NCBI GenBank assembly: GCA_947359465.1
Contig: OX375872.1
Coordinates: 79,281,641-79,345,640 of the forward strand
DNA: 64,000 nucleotides
Direction: 5' to 3'
DNA from: Metellina segmentata
Taxonomy: Eukaryota; Arthropoda; Arachnida; Araneae; Tetragnathidae
In this document: piece after piece, positions 43,040 to 55,113 of the stretch
Layout: each line of letters starts with the position of its first letter
Position numbering within the stretch: position 1 is the stretch's first letter
Position numbers and translations under genes: made by a program
Notes under the pieces: model-generated
The model's input: only the letters and a program-made list of their open reading frames with translations
What the model was told of the DNA's origin: nothing
The model's database searches: none

Positions 43040-44085
43040 TGAATACTTACTTAACTGTCACGAATATTTGGCATTTTAAACCATTTAAAATTATTTCTTC
43101 GCAAGAATCATTTGACGTATTTTAAATTTTATGCTTACCAAGATCGCTTTAAAATAACTTTAGTGATGAAATATAAGAATAGAGAGACATTTAATGGTTT
43201 AAAATGCCAAATGAATATTTGGCATTTAATCATTTAAAAGATTTCTACTCTCGAATCATTTGATATTAAGTCAAATTTATTCTTACAAAACCTCTTTAAA
43301 AATAATTTAGTGATGAAATACAGTATAAAAATAGGCATTTAAAGGTTTCTGCACCCGAATCATCTGTTATTAGTCTATTTTTATGCTTATAAAAATTCTT
43401 TAAAATTGATTTAGTGATGAAATATAAGAATAGACATTTAATGGTTTAAAATGTCAAACTAGTATTTGGCATTTTAAACCACTATAAAACTACTGCACCC
43501 GAATCATCTGAGATTTGTCTAATTTGTATGCCTACAAAACCATTTTAAAGCTAATTTAGTGATGAAATATAAGAATAGAAACATTTAAATTTTTCAAAGA
43601 ATTCAAAAAACGATCCGGCTTTTATTTGTATTAAAAATTGCAGTAATAACTAATTACATCTTTCGATTGAATTTCCCGGTGGGTCAGACGGTCACTAGCT
43701 GTAGTACAGAACTAGTACCTGATTTATTATATTTATTTAACCTGTATCAATCAGTACCTTATTTATTATTTAATATTTACTTGACTGTCATAAATATGTC
43801 ATTTAAAATAACTGTCATACACGCACAACCATTTAAAATATTCTCTGCGCCTGGATCGTCTGAGATGTTGACAATGTGTATACTTACAAAACCTCTTCAA
43901 AATTAATTCAGTGATGAAATATAAAAATAGACATTTTATGATTTTTCAAAGAATTCAAAGCCAGCCCAGCTTGTATTTGGCTTAAAAATTGCATTAATAA
44001 CCAATTGCATCCTCCGAATAAATTTTCCGGTGGACCTGACTGTCACTGCTCGTAGTACCGAACAAGTACCTGATTTAAGTCCCAT
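43040..44085 (+). repeat. Higher-order tandem array, five ~150-180 bp units
   Basis: Units carry CGAATCATxTGA (43104, 43255, 43360, 43500, diverged at 43854) and ATTTAGTGATGAAATATAAG then AATAGACATTTAA. Some also carry TATTTGGCATTTTAAACCA. The last part of the array is duplicated as a larger block: 43590-43735 and 43935-44075 both have TTTCAAAGAATTCAAA, CCGGTGGxxCxGACxGTCAC, and ACAAGTACCTGATTTA-like ends. AT-rich, no ORF. Confidence 0.75.
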
Positions 44086-44106
44086 AATTTCGCAGTCACT
44101 GCCTTG

Positions 44107-44160
44107 GTAAGTAGTTAATCAACGTCGCACTGGAGCAACACAACTGACTGTTAGTCATTG
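44107..44160 (-). mobile_element. SINE tail fragment
   Basis: GTAGTTAATCAACGTCGCAC then TGGAGCAACACAACTGACTG, the 3' end of the shared SINE body on the minus strand. Confidence 0.7.
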
Positions 44161-44334
44161 CCTCTGAAAAAAGGGAACTCAAAACTGGCAACGCACCGGC
44201 ACAGAGATTTTCCTTCGATAATCTACCGGTTCAGATAATGCCGGTAATTTCCAAACTCTACCTGCTACCGACTTATTTCTTCACCCGCTTGTGCAGTTAG
44301 TTCAACTGGAGGCGAGCAGAACTGGGCGTCTCTT

Positions 44335-44703
44335 GTGGCCAAAGGGAACAAGGAGCCCCGACTCATTAGTTACGGCTGGAATCTTATTGTGAGGAGCAAA
44401 CTAGGCGTCTCCTTTTTCAAGCGTAGTGAGAAAAGTGAGCGTGTTTCCTGGCGTCCGCCTATCCTCTACAGCGACGTCATGTTTGAATATGTAGATGAAA
44501 TGTGGGTTGCACGCCAATACACTGCCAACATAATTATCCACAGCGTGGCCTCCTGCGGCGTTCCTTTAGCGCTCCACCGCAACAAAGTGGCCCCTGAAGC
44601 GGATATAAGTCAGAAGAAGAAACCCTTCAGAAGGCCCAGAGGCCCCGTTACCGTCTTAACTCTCTCAACGACTGGCACATTGGCCAGTTTAGGGAATCCA
44701 TGA
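44335..44703 (+). other. Unassigned 122-codon ORF in a GC-richer patch
   Basis: MAKGNKEPRLISYGWNLIVR to a C-terminus rich in Lys/Arg/Pro (KKKPFRRPRGPVTV) and Thr/Ser. No signal peptide, membrane segment or known domain. The patch 44180-44710 is GC-richer than both sides. AACTGGGCGTCTC (44312) and AACTAGGCGTCTC (44401) repeat within it. It may be part of an unrecognised repeat or a real small exon; evidence for either is thin. Confidence 0.25.
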
Positions 44704-44764
44704 TTTAACCTCTTGCAGTACACGTTTTCTTTATCATTCTTAATAGTCTAATCTAAATTGGTTT

Positions 44765-45225
44765 CCGAATCTCATCACTATTTTCTCCATACGATCTTCA
44801 TCTTCACTTGACGAGTTCGGAAAGTCTTCATCTAAACATCAAACTAATAATCTTCTTCATTACTTCTCACACAGCGTGTGTTTTGGATTTTTTTAATAAT
44901 TTCTTCCTTCTTCGTAATTCTTACACTTTTTCATCGTACACTTGAATGGAGTTTTGAATTTAAAATCATTATATCACTAGTTTTTCTTTTCATACAATCT
45001 TCATCTTCACTTGACGAGTTCGGAAAGGCTTCATCTAAATCGCACTAATAATCTTCCTCATTACTTCTCACACAGCTTGTGTTTTGGATTTTTTTAAATA
45101 ACTTCTTCCTGTTTCATAATTCTTGCACTTTTTCATCTGTAATCACCTTACATTTGAATTTATTTTGGAATTTTAAAACATATCCCTAATTTTTCTTTTC
45201 CTACAATCTTCGCCTTCATTTAATG
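44765..45225 (+). repeat. Tandem duplication, ~230 bp unit, two and a half copies
   Basis: CATCTTCACTTGACGAGTTC then GGAAAG at 44801 and 45002, CACACAGCxTGTGTTTTGGA at 44870 and 45070, and a partial third start TCGCCTTCATTTAATGAGTT at about 45210. Confidence 0.8.
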
Positions 45226-45227
45226 AG

Positions 45228-45264
45228 TTCACACACACACACATACACACAAACACACACACAC

Positions 45265-45359
<95 letters not shown>
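45228..45359. repeat. (CA)n-(TA)n microsatellite
   Basis: CA-rich to 45266, then an uninterrupted TA run of about 90 bp. Confidence 0.95.
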
Positions 45360-45360
<1 letters not shown>

Positions 45361-45548
45361 CAGCTATACAAATATAAGTTTACGTACAACGTAAAATCTT
45401 CTGCAAAAGTTAGATATGAATACAACACACAGAGAGACAAAAGAGGCGCTCGTCACAAATGTATCCAAAATTTACGATAATGGCAATTTGCTGTCATGGA
45501 AAAGAAGAATAAATTTGACTACCAACAAGAAAGAACTTCCGAAAGCGT

Positions 45549-45920
45549 TGTACAGTTGTCAAACAACTAGAGGAAGTGAACATAATGGGATGGAATTGCC
45601 GAAAAATACTATCGAATCACACTCGATGTTGGACTTGGATGAACGTTATGACATTTGTCTTACTCTGCTTTGTACAGTTGTCAAACAACTAGAGGAAATG
45701 AACATAACGGGATGCAAATGCCGAAAAATAGTGTCGAATCACACACGATGTTGGACTTGGATGAACGTTGTGATGTTAAGTCTTAATCTGCTTTGTACAG
45801 TTGTAAAACAACTCGAGGAAATGAACATAACGGGATGCAAATGCGAAAAAATAGTGTCGAATCACACACGATGTTGGACTTGGATGAACGTTATGACGTT
45901 AAGTCTTACTCTGCTTTGTA
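45549..45920 (+). repeat. Three-unit tandem repeat, 122-123 bp, in one open frame
   Basis: Units begin TGTACAGTTGTCAAACAACT at 45549, 45671 and 45794. Each holds an internal palindrome AGTTGT-CAA-ACAACT, then GAACATAAxGGGATG, AATCACACxCGATGTTGGAC, and TTGGATGAACGTTxTGA. Units 2 and 3 are 123 bp, exactly 41 codons, and read CTVVKQLEEMNITGCKC... twice. Unit 1 is 122 bp, so its frame is shifted. The open frame 45416-45940 is a by-product of the repeat or an eroded repeat protein; no domain recognised. Confidence 0.8.
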
Positions 45921-46049
45921 AAGAATTTAGAGCCCCATGATTAATGGATCTCGAACTGGTTAATATTGCGATTAGTTGAGTTGCCTGATTTTCGTTTCGA
46001 AAGGGGCCAAGAGTAAGAAATACAATTTTGAATACTGAAAAAAGGTATA

Positions 46050-46205
46050 ATGTTAAAGAGTTTCAGTATACAAAATAAAGATAAAAAGAGATTCAGTATA
46101 CACAATATAAAAGTAAAAAGAGGTTCAGCATACAAAATAAAGATTTAAAAAAGATGTTCATTATACAAAATAAAAATAAAAAAGAGGTTCAGTTCACACA
46201 TATTA
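46050..46205 (+). repeat. Minisatellite, four units of ~36-43 bp
   Basis: The unit is GAGGTTCAGTATACAAAATA then AAGATAAAAA, repeated with variable length. Confidence 0.8.
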
Positions 46206-47600
46206 AAGATTAAACAAAAATATAATTAATTCTTATTAGGATGATGATAAGATTAACTAAAAGTCTAATGTCGCTATTTATTACTAATTTCGTCGTTGAT
46301 TGATTCACCAGTAAGGGATTGTGTAAGCACTAAAAGTGAAGCGTCTGACACACAAAATACTTTTCAAAGTGATTTTCGCCGAATATTTATCACAACTTAG
46401 TAACATAGCGAAATATTGAAAACTTGATTCTCGAAAGCCATTTATTTTTCTGTCGTTTTTGAAGCATTGAATGCAACGTGTGAATTTGTGAGATGGTTAT
46501 GTGGGAAACAAAAATCTTTTAATCTTCATATGTTTTCATACTTTATAAATAAATTATAATTTAATAAACTGTTTTAATAAAGATAATAACTATAGTTTAC
46601 TTTAATATCACTAAAGTACTCTATAAATTTTTAATATTTTATTGATAGGATTCCATGGGTTTTTAATATATTTTATTTATACGAGATTATCGATTTTTAA
46701 TATTTTATTAGTAAGAAACAATGCCTTTGCAAGGGAAATTAGACTCCAAGACAAATGATTACAAAGTTAAGATTTTTATCAGATTTTTAAGTCTTTTATG
46801 TTATTTTTGGTTACCAAACTCTTCTTTTCTTGAACTTTAAAAGAATTTCAAAAAGCAGATAAAAAGTGACATACCAAGTCTAATCTTGGTTGATCTAAGT
46901 ACTCGATTGACTATACAGTGGCTTTCAGCAAAAGTAACAAAGTAATTTACCTAGCATAGCCATAAAAAAATATTCAAACTTTATGTCGTCTTGAAATTCT
47001 GTTTTTACTTTGTGTCTCCAGGAGGATGATTGATACGATGAAAATGTATGAAAAGGTTGAGTTTATGCTGAATAAACGATGTCCTTAGTCACTGCTCTTA
47101 AATTTCGCGATGAATATTAAGTCATTGAGATAAATGTCATATATCATCGTTTTACTATCCGAACCTTGTGAGAACCAATTTTTTAGTTTATGAGGTCTTA
47201 TGAACATTACACAAACAGGACTACTTTAAGCTTGTTTCAAAGCTCACAAGTTTACACCAGTTATAAAGTATGCTATCGGTGAATATTAAAAATTTGCATC
47301 TCAGTTTTCTAGCATCTGTAACTATATTTTCATTGCATCTGGAAAATTTTCATTTCAAGACTTGCGAGGTTTTGATTGTAAACGACGATGCTATAGATTT
47401 TTAAATGCAATTTTTTCTCAGAGGTTGATATACCTTTTAATGATTTCGATGCAATAAGTAATCTACTTCAGTGAAGTTTTTAATCTACTACCTAACTACG
47501 TTTTTGTTTGTCTTTTTTCTTGCATTTTTTGGATCATATATTATTTGTTTTTAGAACTGGATAGTTTTCTGTAGAGAAACAACAGTTAAATAAATTATTT
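46206..47600. other. Non-coding AT-rich stretch
   Basis: No gene or named repeat. GGATTTTTAATATTTTATT-like words near 46630-46710 occur three times. Confidence 0.45.
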
Positions 47601-47970
47601 TATGAATGAAACTGCTATTATTTTATTTAGAGGATGCAATAAAGTATCTCCTGATTCGTAGTAGTAAAACCTCATTAAGACGAACTCGCTTAATACGAAT
47701 TACTAATAATACGAACTAAATTCCAATACCGTCAAAATGTATATTCAAATAATGTTTACTTATTCGTTTAAGAAGAATTCGGGATATGAATGAAATTGGT
47801 ATTATTTTATTCAGAGGTTGCAATAAAGTATTTCCTGTGATTCGTAGTAGTCAAACCTCATTAAGACGAACTCGCTTAATACGAATTACTAATAATACAA
47901 ACTAAATTCCAATACCGCGTCGAAATGTATATTCAAATAGTGTTTACTCATTCGTTTAAGAAGAATTCGG
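47601..47970 (+). repeat. 184-bp tandem duplication containing a transposon end
   Basis: 47601-47784 and 47785-47970 are about 95% identical. Each carries TCAAACCTCATTAAGACGAA then CTCGCTTAATACGAATTAC, the left terminal sequence of the pogo-like element listed next. Confidence 0.85.
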
Positions 47971-48629
47971 GTTACACTAACCGCCGCTTTTTTTAAGGCA
48001 CTGAAAATTCATCTGCTCATTTCAACAGCATTGACCGCATCAAGGATTTTCTTTAAGAATGTCAGGAAAACCCCCCACAAAAATCGATAACAGAACTATT
48101 TCAAGACAAATTAGGAAATACTTGTGTAATCGAGAACTATCTGTGTATTTAATAATTATATGTATAATCAAGAATTTTTTTTTTAATGGCGGGCACATTT
48201 GATCTAAGTTATTGACCACTACAAGGCCGGAAGTGATGGCCACTTGTGAAGGAGCACCCAGTGGGAGGACCATCATTGCTCCTAACAATTTATACTTCGT
48301 AATTTTTGAACCATGTTCAGATGACGAAGCAACACCTGAGCTGGTATACGCTTACAAACATCCATGCCCGAACCCGGATTCGAACCGGGGACCTTCCGGT
48401 CTAGAGGCTAACACCTTAACCACTATACCGGTTGGTCGGCATAATCAGGAATAATTTGTATGATCTATGTGATGAAGAATAACATTTATCTGTGAAACAA
48501 GAATCGCACAGAAAGTAATGTAAATGCATCATATTTTATTTCATTGTTGAAATAATTCTTTTTTTTTTTATTCGTATAACACGAATATTTTTACCATCCC
48601 GTGAAATTCGTCTTAAAGAGGTTTGACTG
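47849..48629. mobile_element. Pogo/Tigger-like non-autonomous element
   Basis: Left end GTCAAACCTCATTAAGACGA and right end (minus strand) CAGTCAAACCTCTTTAAGAC, each next to TA. The words AATACGAATT (left) and ATTCGTATAACACGAAT (right) form a second inverted layer. There is no transposase; a minus-strand SINE is inserted at 48205-48445. Pogo-like by resemblance of the CAGTCxAACCTC terminus to Tigger ends. Length without the SINE is about 540 bp. Confidence 0.65.
48205..48445 (-). mobile_element. SINE with type A head and shortened body
   Basis: Minus-strand head GCCGACCAACCGGTATAGTG then GTTAAGGTGTTAGCCTCTAG; the B box GGTTCGAATCCGGGTTCGGG is closer to a tRNA consensus than the copy at 5224. 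The body shows TTTGTAAGCGTATACCAGCT then CAGGTGTTGCTTCGTCATCT, so about 90 bp of the body is missing. The 3' part (48215-48290) is replaced by unrelated sequence (ACCCAGTGGGAGGACC). Confidence 0.7.
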
Positions 48630-48659
48630 TATTTTATTTGTAGAGATGTATTTTAAAAA

Positions 48660-48741
48660 CAAGAAAACTTTCGAAGAGGTTAGAGTTCTAAACCCCCGAA
48701 AATCGGACCCCCCCCCGGTCCTTTCTGTGGCTACGCCACTG
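48660..48741 (-). repeat. CAGTGGCGTAGCCA-type transposon end
   Basis: The minus strand from 48741 reads CAGTGGCGTAGCCACAGAAA then GGACC and a G9 run. CAGTGGCGTAGC is a recurring terminus of animal DNA transposons. The other end was not found. Confidence 0.45.
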
Positions 48742-51700
48742 CTGGGTAGGCTTTGTTTATGAAGTGTAGAAATTGTTGAAATTCTTCGAAGCAGATATTT
48801 CTCATAAGTCAGGACTCCTTGAGTAGTCGGACATTTTAGGGCCCCTATAAACAGCTCCGCACTTTGCACTCAGTTAAAATACGCCCCACAGCTCAGAATC
48901 TGAACTGACTGCAGCACAGTCCTCAATGTGTAACTCCACCCTCCTGGAGAAAAGCGTATTATCCTCTATTGATGTTCTTCTTTCGGAACTTGGCACCTAA
49001 AATACGTCAAGACCTACCTCGCGTTGACTCCCTGGGAATACAACGTTGAAGAGACCTCATGCTATTCGTTTGACGAATGCCGTCCCGACTCTACTGTGGG
49101 TGGTCTAGAAGCTACGCACCCTCAAATGAGATCACTTTACAAACGCTCTATATCAGTCTTATCTTTGGGGAAATTACATTACTCTGACTGAAATCTTCTT
49201 GCCTGAAGCTGTAGTTTTGTTTTTTTCATACAAGTAGTGTCTTGCTGATTTTTTTTTGTATACGCTCCCTCAGATAGGTTGAAGGATGAAATAAATTCTG
49301 TTTTGGGTTTAACTTCTTGTTAATTTATCAGTGGTTCGAAAGTTCTTTTTATAAAAATGTAACGTTAAACTTTTCATTAACAAACTACTTCTACCTGCGG
49401 TTTTTAAATTCTCGTTTATATATTACAGTAATTAGAAAGTTTTTTATGAAAAAGGTAACAAACTTCTCATTAACAAACTCCAAAATCTCGAGTTTCAGTG
49501 TTAAGAACAAATTTTGTCTTTTATGTTAATTTCATGAATGTTTCTTTATTCATGGATTTCACTTCTGTCTACAAAATTATTTTTGTTTTATTGTACCTTT
49601 TAAATCTATAGAGTTATAACTTTATAATTTCTGATACACTTCTTTTACAGTCAGGCAGAAATGTTTTAATACATACTGAGATTCTCTTGCAAAACGAATG
49701 GTTGAAATATTAAATTTTTATATATTGTTCTCTGAGACGCATGAGTGAAAAGGTTATTACTTTCGATTAAGTTTGCGAATTTGTACATGAACATATTTTT
49801 ACTCGGTATATAAACATCTAATAATACATAGTACCTACAGGTTTTTCCGTATTAAGACGACTGAGCAACCTTTCTCTTTAGAACAACATTTCAGTTCGAT
49901 GAATTAACAACAGTAAAAGCTATGACGCTTTTGTTGCTAGACTTTTAGTGGTACAAACCCGAAAAATGTTTCATATGCCGTTAGTTATGCACAGGTTTTT
50001 CATTTAATATTTACCCAAATTGTGCTTTAATAGGAGTGTATTTGTTACGTTGCTAGGAGATGTAAATATTTGCGATTTCTGTTCACTTTAAACTGCTATT
50101 ATTCAAATTGATTCTCATCGATATGCTAAAAGCCACTAAGTTTATCAATAATTTATTTATTTCCGATTATCTAATATTAATACGTTACTTTTTTTTATGT
50201 AATCAATGATGTTTTTATCAGACTATATTACTGAAACAATGATAAATGCTAAACTACATACATATATATCTTTTATCAGACAGTAAATACTTACTTTCAT
50301 GATGATGAGAAATGCACTGTCGTATTATAATCCGTTAAAAAGATATTTGACACTATCAGAATTCTGATATTTTTAATTTGTTGACCTAAAAAGTAATAGT
50401 TAGTCTTTAAATAGGTATACAATAAAAAACGACAGGTAGTGGGTTTGTTCTCTAAGACTACGATAGATATCTGTATAAATAATATAATATTAGTTTTAAC
50501 TGATGCTTTAATACATCGGTTCTCATAAAAAAACAGTAAATAACTCGTTCCTGCTTTATTCCTTTATAAGTATGCAGTATTTTATTACTTTGTATTAATG
50601 CGTGTTTAATTCGACCTTTGACTATTCATAACGACTGTTTTATATGGCTATTTTATAAAATCAATACTATGAAATCTTTGCTCTCCATAAGTTCAATACT
50701 ATGCTTTCAGAAACATCTCTTATTTGGAACACTGCCAAATACTTACTAATTTCCTCCCCTGAAGGATCTTGTTATCATGCTATTTAATTACAGATAATGT
50801 TATGCTTTTATATCTGGTTTTTCACCAGCCTCATATAGAAAAATGATAGTACTGCAAATCAAAAAATCTAACTTTAAAATTTTCGTATAGCTTCAATTTA
50901 CAACAGTAGCACAAAATTTTTAGTTCACTGATTTTTTGCAACTTGAAAGGGAAGATCTTCATTCGACGCATCATCAAATAATTCATTTCTGTAAAGGTGA
51001 AAACACGTTTATATGCGTAGTCGATAGATATTAAATAATCTCTATGCGCACATTTTAAAATTATTAAAATTTTATACTTTTCTAAATCCCTTTAATTTGT
51101 CTTTAAGTTTTTATAATCGCTATTTATCTCTATCTGTAATTATATTTTTGTGAAAGGAGAAAATATAAATAGTCTCAACTTACCATTTCGAAAAATTTCA
51201 CAGACCATTCATTCAGTTCTTAGATTATTTTTAAATTAATGACTACCTGTTAACCACTCGTAGCAAAATAAAATGGAGGGTATGATAACTTACTTCGATT
51301 TAAATGTTCATTAGCAACAAAAGATTTGAGTTAAGAAAACACACTCAAATGCAATTTTTATATTGGTGTAAATGAAAACAGCATCATATGTATATTACGC
51401 ATTTCTTCTATCAAAAATACCCAAAATGAAGCTTTTGGTGTCGCTTAAAGAATAACTGCAATAAATGCATTTTGTTTGCAACTAAATTAAATATAAAAGC
51501 TGCATTGCCTTAAACTCAAAATGTTGACACTTTTATCATTACAGAAGTGACAAATTTTCAAAAATTGATTAATATTGCAAAGTAGAAACCATGATATAAA
51601 TAGGCAACGAGGCGAAGAACGTTGCATTTTACGTATCCAAATTCAAAATCAAAGTTTTTGAAATGATGAAAGTTTAAAATGACATCGATACCTCAAAAGT

Positions 51701-52431
51701 GATTGCTTAACACAACACATAAAAAAGAAAGACACAAAATTCAATTATCTAATTAGAATTACTGCATGGTTATTAATCTTCATATAATCATTTTAATGCA
51801 TCCAAGAAAACGTTAATTTTTCAAAAAAGTGAAAGGTCTTGTCGCGTTAAGTAAATTTTTTCAAGATCTGATGAATCCACACAGGCACTAAAGTAGAAGA
51901 ACAAAAAAAAAAAAAAAAAAAAAAAAAAGCTTTATTTTTATGAATATACTCCCTTTTTCTCGAAAAGGAAGAACTAATGCAACTACCATGCTTGCATAAA
52001 CCCGTCCTTTGTTTTTTCAGCGCTGTAGTTTTCATATAACATCACCAGAAGGAAAAAGGTTTGCCGCTTTCCACGATGAGACAGTGTAACAAGTGTTCCC
52101 AATAAGACGTTACAATTATATTCAAAAAGAAACACGAAAACAATCCTTGTGAGCATCTCGTAACACAAGGCGAAACATGTCAGAGATAGCTTCTAATGGT
52201 AAGGTTGGCACTGTATGAAAAATGTATTCTTTAGCAAATGAAGGAAAAAAAGGCGCCGCGGTGTCTGAAAGCTCTCTTGTGTATGCCAGTATGGCTAAGG
52301 TCAAAGGGGACACTAAATTTTCCAGAATGCAGTGGTTGGTTTTCGAAGTATCTACCAGTGGGACGGGTCCATGGAAAATTAACATTTACCTATAGATGCA
52401 GTCAACTTAAATACTCACTTGCAAGGCCGTA
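48742..52431. other. Long non-coding AT-rich stretch
   Basis: No gene recognised over 3.7 kb. 48900-49150 is more complex (TACCTCGCGTTGACTCCCTG, GCCGTCCCGACTCTACTG) and not repeated here. Poly-A of about 25 lies at 51903-51928. An 87-codon minus frame (52385-52122) is unassigned. Confidence 0.45.
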
Positions 52432-52735
52432 TAGCAGGGGAGGGCTATAGAGACTCAAGCCACTGCCCTTTTCCCTCTTAGAGTTGAAAGTGACGTTTTG
52501 TTAAGAATATATGATTAAGGAATTCGATTAAACAGTTTACAGGACTTTCAAAATACAGTAACCTCTTGATGTATTAGAAGTAGGGAGGGCTATAGGAGCT
52601 CATGCTACTACCCTTTTATCTCTTAGAGTTAAAAATGCCGTTTTATAAAAAAAGAGGCTTTTGATTACGAAATTCGATGAAAAATTTTGCAGGATTTGAA
52701 AAAGGCAGTAGCCTTGTGATGTTTTAGTAATAAAG
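52432..52735 (+). repeat. Tandem duplication, ~150 bp unit, two copies
   Basis: GGGGAGGGCTATAGAGACTC and GGGAGGGCTATAGGAGCTCA start the two units (52436 and 52585). Both continue CTACxxCCCTTTTxxCTCTT then AGAGTTxAAAxTG, and both end CAGTAxCCTxxTGATGT. Confidence 0.8.
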
Positions 52736-53549
52736 GTGATAATTTCGAACAGTTTTGTTGCACCAGCTGGCCGCTACAAGGCTGCTTTCGACACGAAGAT
52801 AAACCACAAGGAAGGTAAAAAATAATTCTATTTTCAACCATCTATTCGCAACACATCACTTTGGGAATTTTTTTCAATTAAATAAATACAAGAGCAGGTT
52901 ATAGAGCGAGGTGTTTGACTTTAACAATCATTTAATATTTATTTGTAACAATAAAAGCACTAGAACTTCATGATTGCACGAGCTTGTTAGCATGTGAATT
53001 GTACGGAAAACGTAGAATTATTAAAATAATACAAGGTAAAAAAAGAGATAAATAACTGATTTCAGAATAAAAGTAAAAAATGTTTAATAATGACAAATTT
53101 AAAAAAAGAATTATCTGTTGTTTTTAATAATAATTAATATTCAAAGGCTTTTAGCTCTTGCTCTTGCGTCAAACATTAACTTTTGTAATTTGCATTGGCA
53201 TTACGAATTGAACGCATTGTTATTTGCGTTCATTTAATATCTTTAGCGATGAATATGTATCAAAGTCTCTTCGTCATTATGGGCATTTTCGAGGGAAATG
53301 TGCACGGAGTAATTTTACATGTAATGTTGGCAAATGGAAGGTAATTCTTCTGATGCGTCATTTGAAAGAATATGCGACCGGGATATGCAATCAGCGGTAA
53401 TAACCGTGTTTGGATGGCGAAAAACATTCGTCGAGGCGTGTGTTCAGTTCGGATGTAATTTTGGTCTAGCTTCGAGGCGTGTTTTTTTTATTTACCGTAC
53501 CTATATAGATGTACGGGAAAATGACATTAGTCCTTTTAAAGAGCATATC
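52736..53549. other. Non-coding stretch
   Basis: AT-rich to 53200. A plus frame of 84 codons (53334-53588) has no recognised domain and runs into the MITE. Confidence 0.35.
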
Positions 53550-53806
53550 GTTACCACCACGCCAAAAAGCACCAATCTGCAAAATTGACGTTTCTACTAA
53601 AACGCTTTCAAAGTTTTGATGTTTCGGGAAAAATCGAGTTACGACTCAAAGGTTGTTTTCTCATGAAAATCGGATACTTTACGATAACACTAAGAATCCA
53701 AATAATTGGTGGCTTCTTTAGTGTAAGACATGGAATGGCGACACGAAAATGCTGTTAGGGGAAAATCGACAAAATCGCAGATTGGTACATTTGGCGTGGT
53801 AGCAAC
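53550..53806. mobile_element. MITE, copy 1 (257 bp)
   Basis: Terminal inverted repeats GTTACCACCACGCCAAAAAG then CACCAATCTGC, and on the minus strand GTTGCTACCACGCCAAATGT then ACCAATCTGC. The interior is AT-rich with GTTTTCTCATGAAAATCGG. A second copy is at 61183-61402. No coding capacity; superfamily unknown. Confidence 0.75.
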
Positions 53807-53968
53807 TATGTATTTGTCTAAAAAGCCTGTCTTTCTTTGTAAGATTGACGCGAGTATTAGTTTATATATAACCTAACTTAAATTTCCCCCAGAGCCTGGA
53901 AGGTTTTAGTTATATTGGTAGAGATAATTCTTGAAGTTTAAATTTGATGGTCTAAAATATGCTTTTAT

Positions 53969-54609
53969 CTCCACGATTATAAAAGGAAGTGTTTGTCTGT
54001 CTGTTTGTTTGTTTGTTTCTTGAACGCAAAGTCCTGACGAATCTATGGCATTTACAGTAATGGGATTTGGCACACAGGTAGTGCGAATTGCTTGCAATTT
54101 TAGGGTCAAGGCGAATTTTAAAATTAAAACTAGAACATTTTAAAATGAATTTGATAGTTTTTTTCACCATTCTTTCACGGTAATTCCGAAGATGAAGAAA
54201 CATCAAAATTTAGACTTTTCGCCCTCACGTGTCACATTGACGTCAGCCTTTGGAACTATGCCAAGTTTTTTCATCTCCGGGGAGAGAACACATTTGAATG
54301 ACCTTCGTTTGTTTTGAGATTAGTTCATTTTGATTTCCTGCGAAACGGATTCCAGTAAAGGAAACAAATTGCATTTTCTGCACTTCGCGTTAAAACAAAA
54401 ATAACAACAGATTTTCATTTTAGCGAAGGAGAGCAAAGAAATAAAAACATTTTGACTGGAATTGTTGAGTTCTTTTTTTCGTAAAATCGGAATCGTTAAA
54501 GACAGATTGAAAATTTGAACAGATTTGAAATCTAAGGAAAATTTTACACCAGATAGAAACCAAACACCACGGGCACGTGCAACGCCGGTATGGCCACGCC
54601 AGTGGCTAG
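53969..54609 (+). mobile_element. Non-autonomous Helitron-like element, full length
   Basis: 5' end TCTCCACGATTATAAAAGGA after an A (53968). 3' end: hairpin GCCAC-GCCA-GTGGC followed by TAG and a T (54610). A TC start, a hairpin near the end, a CTAG terminus and insertion between A and T are the Helitron hallmarks. The interior has a TGTCTGTCTGTTTGTTTG run, CTGACGAATCTATGGCATTT, GGCACACAGGTAGTGC, and ACACCACGGGCACGTGCAAC near the end. No Rep/helicase gene. Length 641 bp. Confidence 0.6.
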
Positions 54610-55113
54610 TTCTTTCAATAAAATTTCAATCGCTCTAACATATTAAAGTCTAGTGTCACTCGAATCCGTCTGACATGTAATTGTAAATTAATTATAGTGC
54701 TTGCACATATTTTGACTTTTTAGTAATGACTCTTTTTCTGATTAAAAACTATATATAATTGTTACAAATCACATTTTAATCTCATCATATTTTAATTCAC
54801 GGTCCTATTTTGTGATTTAGGTGAGGCATTTTCAGCCAAGCTAAGTGCAGGAGATTGTAGTGTTTCTGCGCTGGTACGTGTTTCCTGTGCGTATTCCGAA
54901 TGTGACGTCACCTGGCTTAATTTTCCAATACAATTTTAGAACTTCGTCAGTAAAATTCCAAAGGAATTCCGAACTATAATATGAAGTGGATTGTTGAACG
55001 CCGTTTAGATGAACGTCAAATGTTGCCAGTACATCAATAAACTGTATTTTAAGATAACGCCGATATACATCAGGAGTACCATTTAAATCTATTATAAATT
55101 TTTTTCATTTATA
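54610..55113. other. Non-coding stretch
   Basis: No gene. A more complex patch lies at 54820-54920. Confidence 0.35.

Noticed and set aside
52122..52385. 87-codon minus-strand ORF as a gene
   Set aside because: No domain, no splice context and no support beyond length in this composition.
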